From NCBI RefSeq assembly GCF_900241005.1, contig NZ_OEST01000009.1:1-64000 (forward strand): DNA of 64,000 nucleotides, written 5' to 3'. The translations under genes and the position numbers were made by a program. The DNA is from Bacteroides cutis. Lineage in GTDB: Bacteria > Bacteroidota > Bacteroidia > Bacteroidales > Bacteroidaceae. The notes below the pieces were generated by a model. The model was given only the letters and a program-made list of their open reading frames with translations. It was not told where the DNA came from and made no database searches. This document shows, one piece after another, positions 17,599-25,725 of the stretch (positions within the stretch are counted from its first letter, which is position 1; every line of letters starts with the position of its first letter).

Positions 17599-17650
17599 CA
17601 CTGATTACACAGATAGAAACTTAATTAAATTTTTATCTGTGTAATCAGTG
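17599..17650. repeat. 17-bp inverted repeat of the CACTGATTACACAGA family
   Basis: A perfect 17-bp stem (17599-17615 with 17634-17650) has an 18-base loop. It lies between convergent genes and could end both, though the T-runs are weak. The same word recurs near 18761-18777, upstream of the thiamine receptor gene, with one changed base. Confidence 0.75.
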
Positions 17651-17679
17651 ATGAAAAAATCTTTTCACATATCGATTTA

Positions 17680-18549
17680 TTAATCTTTTGCCTGATGTAC
17701 TGTCAACTGCGGGAACGGGAAACCAATACCTTCTTCATTGAATACAGCATAAATAGTCTTATTCATGTCGAAATAAACGCCCCAGTAATCAGCGCTGTTC
17801 ACCCACACGCGGATAACAACATTCACACTGCTGGCATCCAAAGCATGAAGTGCTATAAAAGGCTCAGGAGTATTCAGTATACGCTTATCAGCAGCTAGAA
17901 TACGGCGTACCGTACTTTCTACTTTATCATAATTCTCTCCATACTCCACACCGATTATCCAATCCACACGGCGGGTATTTTCGCGGCTGTAATTAGTCAC
18001 CGTCCCACTACTCAAAGCACCGTTAGGGATATAAATCACTTTATTATCGGCTGTAGTCAGAATAGTATGAAAAATCTGGATCTCGCGTACCGTACCAGAT
18101 ACCCCCTGGCTCTCAATCCAATCACCTACTTTAAAAGGGCGGAACAGTAAAACGATGAGTCCACCGGCAAAATTCTGCAAGTTTCCTGACAATGCCATAC
18201 CAATAGCCACACCGGCAGAAGCCAGTAAAGCGGCAAATGAAGTAGTTTCTACCCCCAACTTACCGATAACGGCAATAATCAATAAGATCGTCAGCAGAAT
18301 ATTGACCAAACTTTTCACGAAACTCTGAATACTCGGCTCAATTTGTCTTTTTGACAATATTTTGGCTAAAAGCTTCTTGATAAAAGAAATCAAGAACCTA
18401 CCTACTACGAAAATAATGATAGCGCCAATGATGCGACCACCAGCACCAACGCCCCAGTCTATCAACTGTTGAATAAGAATTTGTACCTTGCTGAAACCTT
18501 CTTCAGCAGCTTGAACGGCAACCGCCGCCATTAACAAAGGTGATAACAT
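17680..18549 (-). CDS. MscS-family mechanosensitive ion channel
   Basis: This is an inner-membrane channel that opens under membrane tension to release solutes after hypo-osmotic shock. The 289-aa sequence has three membrane helices. The pore-lining third helix is AALLASAGVAIGMALSGNLQ, with the alternating Ala/Gly pattern of MscS, followed by the cytosolic beta domain (FRPFKVGDWIESQGVSGTV and PNGALSSGTVTNYSR). Length is close to the E. coli MscS (286 aa). It is divergent from the thiamine-uptake operon and apparently transcribed alone. Confidence 0.94.
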   Translation of the reverse strand: MLSPLLMAAVAVQAAEEGFSKVQILIQQLIDWGVGAGGRIIGAIIIFVVGRFLISFIKKLLAKILSKRQIEPSIQSFVKSLVNILLTILLIIAVIGKLGVETTSFAALLASAGVAIGMALSGNLQNFAGGLIVLLFRPFKVGDWIESQGVSGTVREIQIFHTILTTADNKVIYIPNGALSSGTVTNYSRENTRRVDWIIGVEYGENYDKVESTVRRILAADKRILNTPEPFIALHALDASSVNVVIRVWVNSADYWGVYFDMNKTIYAVFNEEGIGFPFPQLTVHQAKD

Positions 18550-18616
18550 AATGATTTTGTTTTAATAAATTAATGTGGCAAAATTAACAAATTAATTCAG
18601 TTTTCGTTCACAGAAC

Positions 18617-18647
18617 TTGTAGATTTCGTCAGAAAGTAATACTTTTG
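18617..18647 (+). promoter_or_regulatory. Promoter of the thiamine-uptake operon
   Basis: TTG (18617-18619) and TACTTTTG (18640-18647), 20 bases apart, lie directly before the TPP riboswitch. Transcription would start a few bases before the aptamer. Confidence 0.7.
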
Positions 18648-18656
18648 CAACCGATT

Positions 18657-18736
18657 TCAACTAAGGGGTGCCCTAATATGACGGGCTGAGAACATACCCA
18701 TTGACCTGATCCGGGTAGTGCCGGCGGAGGGAAAAG
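18657..18736 (+). promoter_or_regulatory. TPP (thi-box) riboswitch
   Basis: The RNA has the conserved thi-box elements: a GGGGTGCCC stem start, the pyrimidine-sensing CTGAGA loop within ACGGGCTGAGAACATACCC, ACCTGATCCGGGTAG in the pyrophosphate-binding arm, and the closing TGCCGGCGGAGGGAA. It binds thiamine pyrophosphate and normally shuts off downstream expression. Here it controls the TonB receptor, PnuT and thiamine pyrophosphokinase. A purine-rich stretch and a possible GAAAAG/CTTTTC hairpin follow (18731-18755). Whether control is by termination or translation cannot be told. Confidence 0.96.
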
Positions 18737-18760
18737 AAGAAAAATTCCCCTTTTCTGGTT

Positions 18761-18898
18761 TCATCACTGATTATACAGACTAACACAGCTTGTTCACCAC
18801 AGAGAACAACAGAAGTCATAAAAGGATAAAAGCTTGTGTTAGTCCGCATGATTTGCGGTTAAAAAATCTTTGTGAACCCAGTATTCTCTGTGATGAAA
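18761..18898. repeat. Interleaved inverted repeats between riboswitch and receptor gene
   Basis: A copy of TTTCATCACTGATTA followed by interleaved arms: 18778-18787 pairs with 18835-18844 (10 bp perfect), and about 18793-18806 pairs with 18884-18897 (one mismatch). The order a-b-a'-b' cannot form one simple hairpin. It fills most of the 190-base leader between the aptamer and the start codon. Confidence 0.55.
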
Positions 18899-18926
18899 GT
18901 AAAAACATCAAATAAAAGTATTGCAA

Positions 18927-21221
18927 ATGAAAAGACGTGTAATGGCGACATGCCTTCTAATGGTAGCGTTGAGTGTCTGTGCGCAGCCCAAAGAAAAGGA
19001 TAGCTTGCAAGTAGTGGATCTACAGGAAGTAGAAATTATTTCCACACGTGCCACAGGAACCACTCCGGTGGCATTTACCAATGTAAGTAAAGAACAACTG
19101 AAAAAACAGAATTTCGGAGTGGATATTCCATATTTACTGACATTTACCCCTTCTGTACTGACAACAAGCGATGCAGGAACCGGCATCGGCTATACCAGTA
19201 TTCGTGTGCGCGGAACGGATGCTACGCGCATCAACGTCACTACCAACGGTATACCGATGAACGATGCCGAGAGCCATTCCATCTTCTGGGTAAACACGCC
19301 CGATTTTGCTTCATCCCTGCAAGATATGCAAATCCAACGTGGCGCGGGAACTTCAACAAACGGTGCAGGTGCTTTCGGCGCCAGTATCAACATGCAGACA
19401 CAAGGTATTTCACCGAAACCATACGCTGAAATCTCCGGTTCTTACGGCTCGTTCAACACGCATAAAGAAACCGTAAAAGTGGGAACAGGTATCATCAATG
19501 AGCATTGGGGGTTTGACGCTCGTCTGTCTAATATCCAAAGTGACGGTTACAGAGACCGTGCCGACGCCGACCTGAAATCTTATTTTGTCCAGGGTGGTTA
19601 TTACAATGAAAATACCACTATCAAGTTCATCACCTTTGGTGGAAAAGAAGAGACTTACCATGCTTGGGACGGGCTGGACAAAGAGATGCTACAAGCACAT
19701 CGTAAATACAATCCAAACGGAGAAATAAAGGATGATGAAGGAAACGTGACAGGTTTCTATGACAACCAGATAGACTATTATCGCCAAACACATTACCAAC
19801 TGTTACTGAACCAGATCCTATCGCCGTTTTGGGATCTAAACGTAGCCCTGCACTATACCGACGGAGATGGCTATTACGAAGAATATAAAAACGCACGTAC
19901 CTTGATGGAATATGGTCTGCAGCCTTTCGAGGTGAATGGTCAGACTATCAAAAAGTCCAATCTCGTACGACGTAAATTAGTGAACAGCGGTTTTGGTGGT
20001 GGAGTGTTCTCCGTAAACTATAACAGTGATAAAATCGATGCATCCATAGGCGGAGGATTGAACTATTATAAGAATACGCACAACGGTAAGGTGATATGGG
20101 TAAAGGACTATATCGGTAACCTAAGCCCCGACCATGAATACTACCGTAACATCAGTCGCAAAACAGATGGTAATATCTATGCGAAAGCCAACTGGAAAGT
20201 AGGTGGTGGCGTTAATCTCTATGCCGACCTGCAATATCGTTACACCCGTTACAAGATAAATGGCAACAACGATAAATGGGACTGGACTGCTGATCCCGGT
20301 CATCTGCAACCGCTCAACATCGACGAAGAATTTAATTTCTTCAACCCGAAAACCGGTGTTTTCTGGAGTATCAACCCATATAATAAAGTATACGGTTCCT
20401 TCAGCGTTGCCCATAAAGAACCTACCCGTAATAATTATACCGATAATCTCTTCGCTGCTCGTCCCAAGGCAGAACGTCTTTTCGACTATGAACTGGGATA
20501 CACTTTCCATAAAAACTGGTTCAACGCAGGAGTCAATCTTTACTATATGGACTATAAAGACCAATTGGTGCTGAATGGGCAGTTGAACGAAATCGGTGAA
20601 GCCGTAGCAGAAAACGTAAAAGACAGTTATCGCATGGGTATTGAACTGATGGCAGGTGTACAGATTGCCCAATGGGTGCGTTGGGACATCAACGCCACCT
20701 TGAGCCGTAACCGTATCAAAAATTATACGGAATACCTGAGTGACGTCAATGAAGACTGGAACGACATGTATAGTGAAAGTTGGGGTATCTCACAAACCAC
20801 CCGTTATATAGGAACAACCCCTATATCATTTTCCCCGGATTTTATGGCAAACAGTTTGATTTCGTTCGACTATAAAGGTATCAATGCTTCTTTACAGACG
20901 CAATACGTCAGCAAACAGTACCTCAACAATGCCCATCAGGAAGATTGTACACTGAATGCATACTGGGTAAGTAACCTCAATGTAGGTTATACTTTCAAAC
21001 TACACGGTATAAAGTCTGTCAATGTAGGAGTTACAGTGTATAACCTCTTTAATGAGCTCTACGAAAGCAATGGATATGCATCAGGAAGTGCCGTCTATGA
21101 AGGCCACGGCAAAGACCAGATAAAGACATCGGACAGTAAACTGCTTTATACCTCAAATTATGCAGCCTATTATCCGAATGCCGGTATCAATGCTTTGGCG
21201 CACATCACACTAAGTTTCTAA
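18927..21221 (+). CDS. TonB-dependent outer-membrane receptor, predicted thiamine transporter
   Basis: This 764-aa outer-membrane barrel has a cleaved signal peptide ending near SVCAQP. A TonB-box region (VVDLQEVEIISTRA) follows, then a plug domain with SIRVRGTDATRINVTTNGIP and QRGAGTSTNGAGAFGA. The barrel ends with an aromatic C-terminus. It is the first gene behind a TPP riboswitch and is followed by PnuT (3 bases) and thiamine pyrophosphokinase. This order is the known Bacteroides thiamine-salvage operon, so the ligand is very probably thiamine or a phosphate ester. The start is the ATG at 18927; a TTG six bases earlier is ignored. Confidence 0.92.
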   Translation: MKRRVMATCLLMVALSVCAQPKEKDSLQVVDLQEVEIISTRATGTTPVAFTNVSKEQLKKQNFGVDIPYLLTFTPSVLTTSDAGTGIGYTSIRVRGTDATRINVTTNGIPMNDAESHSIFWVNTPDFASSLQDMQIQRGAGTSTNGAGAFGASINMQTQGISPKPYAEISGSYGSFNTHKETVKVGTGIINEHWGFDARLSNIQSDGYRDRADADLKSYFVQGGYYNENTTIKFITFGGKEETYHAWDGLDKEMLQAHRKYNPNGEIKDDEGNVTGFYDNQIDYYRQTHYQLLLNQILSPFWDLNVALHYTDGDGYYEEYKNARTLMEYGLQPFEVNGQTIKKSNLVRRKLVNSGFGGGVFSVNYNSDKIDASIGGGLNYYKNTHNGKVIWVKDYIGNLSPDHEYYRNISRKTDGNIYAKANWKVGGGVNLYADLQYRYTRYKINGNNDKWDWTADPGHLQPLNIDEEFNFFNPKTGVFWSINPYNKVYGSFSVAHKEPTRNNYTDNLFAARPKAERLFDYELGYTFHKNWFNAGVNLYYMDYKDQLVLNGQLNEIGEAVAENVKDSYRMGIELMAGVQIAQWVRWDINATLSRNRIKNYTEYLSDVNEDWNDMYSESWGISQTTRYIGTTPISFSPDFMANSLISFDYKGINASLQTQYVSKQYLNNAHQEDCTLNAYWVSNLNVGYTFKLHGIKSVNVGVTVYNLFNELYESNGYASGSAVYEGHGKDQIKTSDSKLLYTSNYAAYYPNAGINALAHITLSF

Positions 21222-21224
21222 CGT

Positions 21225-21827
21225 ATGGAACAAATTCTTGAAATCATAGGTACACTTGTCGGACTTCTCTACCTTTGGTTAGAATACCGTGCCAGTATCT
21301 ATCTTTGGATAGCGGGTATCGTTATGCCCGCCATCTACATTTTTGTTTACTACGATGCCGGTTTGTATGCCGATTTCGGTATCAATATCTATTATCTGGG
21401 GGCTGCCATTTATGGCTGGACGATGTGGAAATACGGAAGTTTCCTACGTCGTAAGTTTCTGCGTAAACAAATTTCAGGCAAGGAAAAACGACAAGTAGAG
21501 TTACCCATCACCCGCATGCCGTTACAGTATCTATTACCGCTTACCGCCGTATTCGTCCTTACCCTCGTGCCCATCGCCTGGATATTGATAAACTTCACAG
21601 ATAGTAACGTACCTTGGTTGGATTCTTTCACTACTGCACTAAGTATCATCGGTATGTGGATGTTGGCTCGTAAATATGTGGAACAGTGGTGGGCATGGAT
21701 TGCGGTGGATGCCGTTAGTTGCGGTTTGTATATCTACAAAGGGCTCGATTATACAGCCGCCTTATACGGTCTTTACACAATAATCGCTATTTTTGGTTAC
21801 TTTAAATGGAAGAAAATGATGATTTAA
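21225..21827 (+). CDS. pnuT: PnuC-like thiamine transporter PnuT
   Basis: This 200-aa inner-membrane protein has about seven hydrophobic segments. It has the PnuC-family features LYLWLEYRASIYLWIAGIV (N-terminal) and the C-terminal YVEQWWAWIAVDAVSCGLYIYKG region (shown in part). Homologues behind TPP riboswitches carry thiamine rather than nicotinamide riboside, by facilitated diffusion with metabolic trapping. It starts three bases after the receptor gene and ends directly before the kinase frame, which would trap imported thiamine as TPP. Confidence 0.92.
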   Translation: MEQILEIIGTLVGLLYLWLEYRASIYLWIAGIVMPAIYIFVYYDAGLYADFGINIYYLGAAIYGWTMWKYGSFLRRKFLRKQISGKEKRQVELPITRMPLQYLLPLTAVFVLTLVPIAWILINFTDSNVPWLDSFTTALSIIGMWMLARKYVEQWWAWIAVDAVSCGLYIYKGLDYTAALYGLYTIIAIFGYFKWKKMMI

Positions 21828-21841
21828 ATGAAAGAACTAAG

Positions 21842-21900
21842 AATGAAGAATTACCTTGCGGTATGTTTGCATAACACAGCCAAGTTCTACATTCTTCATT
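21842..21900. repeat. Short inverted-repeat element in the pnuT / pyrophosphokinase junction
   Basis: AATGAAGAAT (21842-21851) pairs perfectly with ATTCTTCATT (21891-21900). The segment extends the kinase frame upstream (ELRMKNYLAVC and similar) and resembles the insert at 44724-44810 in composition and in the ELRMKN/ELKIDN-type codon string. Confidence 0.5.
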
Positions 21901-21926
21901 TTCCCAACGTAAAATCAGACAGAAAG

Positions 21927-22541
21927 ATGGTAGAAGCAGTAATTTTAGCAAACGGGGAATACCCGACGCATCCCCAGCCTTTGAATATCCTAAAAAAAGC
22001 ACCTTACGTAGTTTGCTGCGATGGTGGAGCCGATGAATATATCCGGCAGGGACATGTACCAGATATGATTATCGGTGACGGAGATTCTCTCAGTGAAAAG
22101 AACCGTACAAAATACGGACATGTTCTCCATCGTATCAACGATCAGGAAACAAACGACCAAACCAAAGCCGTTGACTATCTCCTTTCACAGGGCAAACACC
22201 GGATTGCCATCGTTGGAGCTACCGGGAAACGAGAAGACCATACTTTAGGAAATATCAGCTTACTTATGGATTATATGCATGCAGGTGCCGATGTACGTAT
22301 GTTCACGAACTACGGTGTATTTATTCCCTGCCGGAATACACAGAGCTTCCCTTGTTCTCCCGGTCAACAGATATCCATCATCAACTTCACAGCCTGCGGA
22401 CTATGCGGAAAAGGGTTGGTTTATCCACTCAGAAACTTCACCAATTGGTGGCAAGGTACACTCAATGAATGTACGGGAGAGGAATTCACAATTGAAGCAG
22501 AAGGGGAATATCTGATATTTATCAATTATACCAATCAATAA
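21927..22541 (+). CDS. Thiamine diphosphokinase (thiamine pyrophosphokinase)
   Basis: This cytosolic enzyme transfers pyrophosphate from ATP to thiamine, giving TPP. The 204-aa form shows the family motifs PYVVCCDGGADEYI, DMIIGDGDSLS, the DQETNDQTKAVDYL segment (Asp and Thr of the active site) and GATGKREDHTLGN. I choose ATG 21927 (MVEAVILANGEYP), which gives the usual family length. The frame stays open to 21828, but that extra 33-residue stretch coincides with an inverted-repeat element. It is the last gene of the riboswitch operon and abuts a convergent permease gene without a gap. Confidence 0.93.
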   Translation: MVEAVILANGEYPTHPQPLNILKKAPYVVCCDGGADEYIRQGHVPDMIIGDGDSLSEKNRTKYGHVLHRINDQETNDQTKAVDYLLSQGKHRIAIVGATGKREDHTLGNISLLMDYMHAGADVRMFTNYGVFIPCRNTQSFPCSPGQQISIINFTACGLCGKGLVYPLRNFTNWWQGTLNECTGEEFTIEAEGEYLIFINYTNQ

Positions 22542-23453
22542 TCACGTTTTCTTTCTCTCCGCCACTTCTACAAAGTATACACTGATACAAATCATGACAA
22601 TCGCAACGGCTTGTGTCCAGCTAAAGCGATCTTGCCCCAATAAAAGGGAAGTAACGGTAGTGACCACCAAAATCAGATAGCTGTAAATGGAAACAACTGT
22701 TGTCTTTAGATATTTCAGTCCGATAGGAACAAGAAAATAACTTATGTAGGTAGGGAAAATGAGAACAAACGCCAAAACAGCCCATACCATCCAATGCCAC
22801 CTTCCGTGCCAGGCGTCTACAAATAAAGGAGCATCCCAACCCACAATCGACGAAACAACCAGCCCCATTACCGCCGCACTGCCAAAGATATATTTCATCA
22901 TCGTCACCACTCCCACTTTTTCCAATAATTTCTTGCTCACAATCAGATAGACGGCAAACACCAGCGAACTAATCATACAAAGTATATTTCCCGTAAAAGC
23001 ATCATGGGCCAAATCATCACTACCTTGCGTAATGATACATAATAACGCACCTCCAAACCCCAAAGCAATGCCGATAATCTTCATCAATGTAGCCTTCTCT
23101 TGAAGAAAAAAGACAGAAATAAGAAATACCCAAATGGGCTGCATAGAGTTAAATATAGCACTGGAAACCGGAGTAGTCTTACTGATACCCAACAGATAGC
23201 AAAACATAAACCCATACAATCCAAAAGCTCCAAGGCAAAACAGTTTCATCTGCTGCCGCTTTGTAACAGGTGCTTCCTTTACAAACCAGCCTGTTATCCA
23301 AAACATCACTGCCGCAAATATACATCGCATAGTGACACCCGTCAACGCACCCAGCCACAAGGGGAGCAGAAATTTCAACGCATTCATATTCAATCCGGCC
23401 ATGACGCGCGACGCAATCATGCTGAGATTGGCTTCCAGCTTCTTATCCTTCAT
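22542..23453 (-). CDS. DMT-superfamily (EamA) permease
   Basis: This 303-aa inner-membrane transporter has ten predicted helices in two EamA repeats. Marks include PVSSAIFNSMQPIWVFLISVFF at the end of the first half (shown in part) and KYLKTTVVSIYSYLILVVTT in the second. It is a different subfamily from the permease at 13732-14670. The substrate is unknown. The gene abuts the thiamine pyrophosphokinase stop codon tail to tail (22541/22542) and diverges from the toxin-antitoxin pair. The start could also be one of the later Met codons at residues 12, 18 or 23, which would shorten the hydrophilic head. Confidence 0.88.
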   Translation of the reverse strand: MKDKKLEANLSMIASRVMAGLNMNALKFLLPLWLGALTGVTMRCIFAAVMFWITGWFVKEAPVTKRQQMKLFCLGAFGLYGFMFCYLLGISKTTPVSSAIFNSMQPIWVFLISVFFLQEKATLMKIIGIALGFGGALLCIITQGSDDLAHDAFTGNILCMISSLVFAVYLIVSKKLLEKVGVVTMMKYIFGSAAVMGLVVSSIVGWDAPLFVDAWHGRWHWMVWAVLAFVLIFPTYISYFLVPIGLKYLKTTVVSIYSYLILVVTTVTSLLLGQDRFSWTQAVAIVMICISVYFVEVAERKKT

Positions 23454-23524
23454 AAGATTATATTTTGAGGGTACAACAATTTATTACTTTATTATGTTTT
23501 AAAGAAAAGATAGGAGATTATATT

Positions 23525-23704
23525 ATGACAGAAAAAGAAGAAAATAACAAGACAAAGCCATCATCCAAACAACCTAAGTCCGTCCTTGCTTTCTATATCC
23601 GACTGCGGCTGGACATTAAAACCGCCTGCCAACAAATTGAAAACGGATTGGGACAAGAAGATATAACCATCAATGAGGAGGTAGAAAAATGGCTAAACAA
23701 GTAA
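23525..23704 (+). CDS. Putative antitoxin, small acidic/basic protein (59 aa)
   Basis: This small protein is encoded directly before, and overlapping by 16 bases, a RelE/ParE-like toxin, the usual order for type II antitoxins. Its first 18 residues are Lys/Ser/Thr/Asn rich. The rest looks helical (LAFYIRLRLDIKTACQQIEN and EDITINEEVEKWL). I see no clear ribbon-helix-helix or Xre-type DNA-binding motif. The ATG at 23525 is preferred to one 60 bases upstream. The role is inferred from position. Confidence 0.6.
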   Translation: MTEKEENNKTKPSSKQPKSVLAFYIRLRLDIKTACQQIENGLGQEDITINEEVEKWLNK

Positions 23705-23997
23705 TCTGGTCTCCCCTTGCCAAAGAGGAACTAAAAAAAATCCTGTTATCCACTATAGACAAACAAGGAGATAAGCGAAGTTGTAAAACGCTATATGGTC
23801 TGTTTCAAAATGTTCTTCACCGTATCACCCTGAACCCCTTCATCGGAAAAGTCACCGAAATGGAGAATATACGTTACGTCACCCCACATCCCAACTATAC
23901 TGTTTTCTATCGACATAGCTTGTTGAAAATAGAGATCCTTGTTATTTGGGATAATCATCACAAAGCAGGAAGAATGAAAATGATAACGGAGAAGTAA
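23689..23997 (+). CDS. RelE/ParE-family type II toxin
   Basis: This 102-aa protein has the RelE/ParE fold pattern. The N-terminal strand VIWSPLAKEELKKIL is followed by two helices (GLFQNVLHRI), then the C-terminal strands of the family (ENIRYVTPHPNYTVFYRH and IEILVIWDNHHK). Such toxins act on ribosome-bound mRNA (RelE) or DNA gyrase (ParE), and the two cannot be separated here. It overlaps the small upstream gene by 16 bases and is followed by 426 bases without a gene. Confidence 0.82.
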   Translation: MAKQVIWSPLAKEELKKILLSTIDKQGDKRSCKTLYGLFQNVLHRITLNPFIGKVTEMENIRYVTPHPNYTVFYRHSLLKIEILVIWDNHHKAGRMKMITEK

Positions 23998-24084
23998 AAT
24001 CCGTCAAGAGCAGATTTATATATCATTAACTGTAAGACAGAGGTTCTGTCTGCTTCAAATATATCATCTGTTCGAATGAGACGC

Positions 24085-24111
24085 ATAGTCTGTTTGCTCA
24101 CAACAGACTAT
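24085..24111. repeat. Perfect hairpin in the gap after the toxin gene
   Basis: ATAGTCTGTT (24085-24094) pairs with AACAGACTAT (24102-24111) around a 7-base loop. No T-run follows on either side. A smaller hairpin (24035-24041 with 24045-24051) lies just before it. Confidence 0.6.
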
Positions 24112-24164
24112 ACACTTTGCAAAGACACATCATGGGAATGACGCGATTCAATAACCAGGTTACC

Positions 24165-24275
24165 ACACTTCAGCTCTTTAAATGCCACATGTTAACCCCG
24201 TAAATACCCGTCATTTCACCTGCTGAGGTGTGGCATTTAGGTTAACTAAGGTTGACATCCTCAAAACTGAAGTGT
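24165..24275. repeat. Nested palindromic element, possible MITE remnant
   Basis: The outer arms ACACTTCAG (24165-24173) and CTGAAGTGT (24267-24275) enclose the inner arms AAATGCCACA (24180-24189) and TGTGGCATTT (24229-24238). A CACCT/AGGTG hairpin and GTTAACC/GGTTAAC words lie inside. The two right-hand arms are also imperfect direct repeats of each other. The whole 23998-24423 gap holds no credible coding region. Confidence 0.5.
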
Positions 24276-24310
24276 AGCATTTGCAATGAAGTTATGTAAG
24301 GACAAAATAA

Positions 24311-24337
24311 AAACGGAAGAGCAATGCCCTTCCGTTT
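24311..24337 (-). terminator. Intrinsic terminator of the thr operon
   Basis: AAACGGAAG (24311-24319) pairs with CTTCCGTTT (24329-24337). On the minus strand the stem runs into TTTTTATTTTG. It follows the thrC stop codon by about 85 bases. Confidence 0.82.
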
Positions 24338-24423
24338 CCCCAACTTAATATTAATAAATATCTATCATTGAACTTTACAAAGTTAAAACATAAAAAAGAC
24401 AATATCAAGTATTTCCAGACTTT

Positions 24424-25725
24424 TTATAGCTTCATCAGATAATTCTTGAAGTCCACAAAATCTTTCGACATCAGCAAACTTTTCTTCTCTCCACGCATAA
24501 AGGTTTGAAGTTTCTCCGGTATCTGCACGGACTCACCGATAATACGTTCTACCGTATCCTTGAATTTTGCCGGATGGGCAGTTTCCAGGAACACACCTGT
24601 TTCACCAGACTGTAAACCCTCGACCAAGGCGCGATATCCGCAAGCACCGTGCGGGTCAAGAAGATAACGATCTTTCTTCCACACGTTTTTCATGGTCTCG
24701 GCAATCTGCTCGTCGGTATAAGTCGCCCCACTTATCTCGGCAGAGATAGCGGCATGGCTACCGCCGTAAAGGTCTAGTACGCGGGCAAAGTTACTAGGAT
24801 CACCCACATCCATGGCATTGGCGATGGTGGCTATACTTGGACGCGGTGTATAAACACCTGTATTCAGGTATTGGAAGAAAATGTCGTTACGGTTGTTGGA
24901 TGCGATGAAGCGTTTCACGGGAAGTCCCATACGTTTACCGAAGAGTCCGGCGGTGATATTACCGAAGTTGCCGCTGGGCACGCAAATAACGACATTATCA
25001 CTCTTGCCGATACGCTTCAGTTGAGCGTAGGCATAGAAATAGTAGAATGCCTGTGGCAGGAAACGCGCCACGTTAATGGAATTGGCACTGGTGAGTTGCA
25101 AGTGCTCGTTGAGTTCCCGATCCATAAAAGCAGATTTAACCAAAGCCTGGCAGTCGTCGAACGTACCATCCACCTCGATAGCCGTGATATTCTGTCCCAA
25201 AGTAGTAAACTGTTTTTCCTGGATCTCACTGACTTTCCCTTTCGGATAGAGCACATACACATGAATACCCTCCACACCGAGAAAGCCATTGGCAACAGCA
25301 CTACCCGTGTCACCGGAAGTGGCTACAAGAACATTAACCTGTTTTTTACCCTCTTTTTTGATAAAATAACCCAGTAAACGTGCCATGAAACGACCGCCTA
25401 CATCCTTAAAGGCAAGCGTCGGTCCATGAAAAAGTTCGAGCGAATAAATATTCTCCGTAACCCCAACCAAAGGGACATCGAAACTGAGCGTATCATAAAC
25501 AATCTGTTTCAAGATATCAGCAGGAACATCTTCGCCAAAGAATGCATCTGCCACACGATAAGCTATTTCCTGGAAACTCAGTGTATCAATGCTGTCATAA
25601 AACTCTTGCGGTAAGGATTTGATTACAAAGGGCATGAAAAGTCCTTTGTCTGCGGCAAGCCCCTTTACTACGGTTTCTTCAAGCGTAGCTTCGGGAGCTT
25701 GTTTGTTAGTGCTGTAATATTTCAT
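24424..25725 (-). CDS. thrC: Threonine synthase
   Basis: This pyridoxal-phosphate enzyme converts O-phosphohomoserine to threonine, the last step of the pathway. The 433-aa protein shows the PLP Lys107 in LFHGPTLAFKDVGGRF, the phosphate-binding loop LVATSGDTGSAVANGFLG, and VCVPSGNFGNITAGL. Length fits the bacterial class with the longer N-terminus (MKYYSTNKQAPEATLEETVV). It is the third gene of the thr operon and its start overlaps the homoserine kinase stop by four bases, which suggests translational coupling. Confidence 0.96.
   Translation of the reverse strand: MKYYSTNKQAPEATLEETVVKGLAADKGLFMPFVIKSLPQEFYDSIDTLSFQEIAYRVADAFFGEDVPADILKQIVYDTLSFDVPLVGVTENIYSLELFHGPTLAFKDVGGRFMARLLGYFIKKEGKKQVNVLVATSGDTGSAVANGFLGVEGIHVYVLYPKGKVSEIQEKQFTTLGQNITAIEVDGTFDDCQALVKSAFMDRELNEHLQLTSANSINVARFLPQAFYYFYAYAQLKRIGKSDNVVICVPSGNFGNITAGLFGKRMGLPVKRFIASNNRNDIFFQYLNTGVYTPRPSIATIANAMDVGDPSNFARVLDLYGGSHAAISAEISGATYTDEQIAETMKNVWKKDRYLLDPHGACGYRALVEGLQSGETGVFLETAHPAKFKDTVERIIGESVQIPEKLQTFMRGEKKSLLMSKDFVDFKNYLMKL

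Noticed and set aside
18914..18926. TTG start for the thiamine receptor two codons earlier
   Set aside because: The ATG at 18927 gives a normal basic signal-peptide start. The TTG adds nothing.
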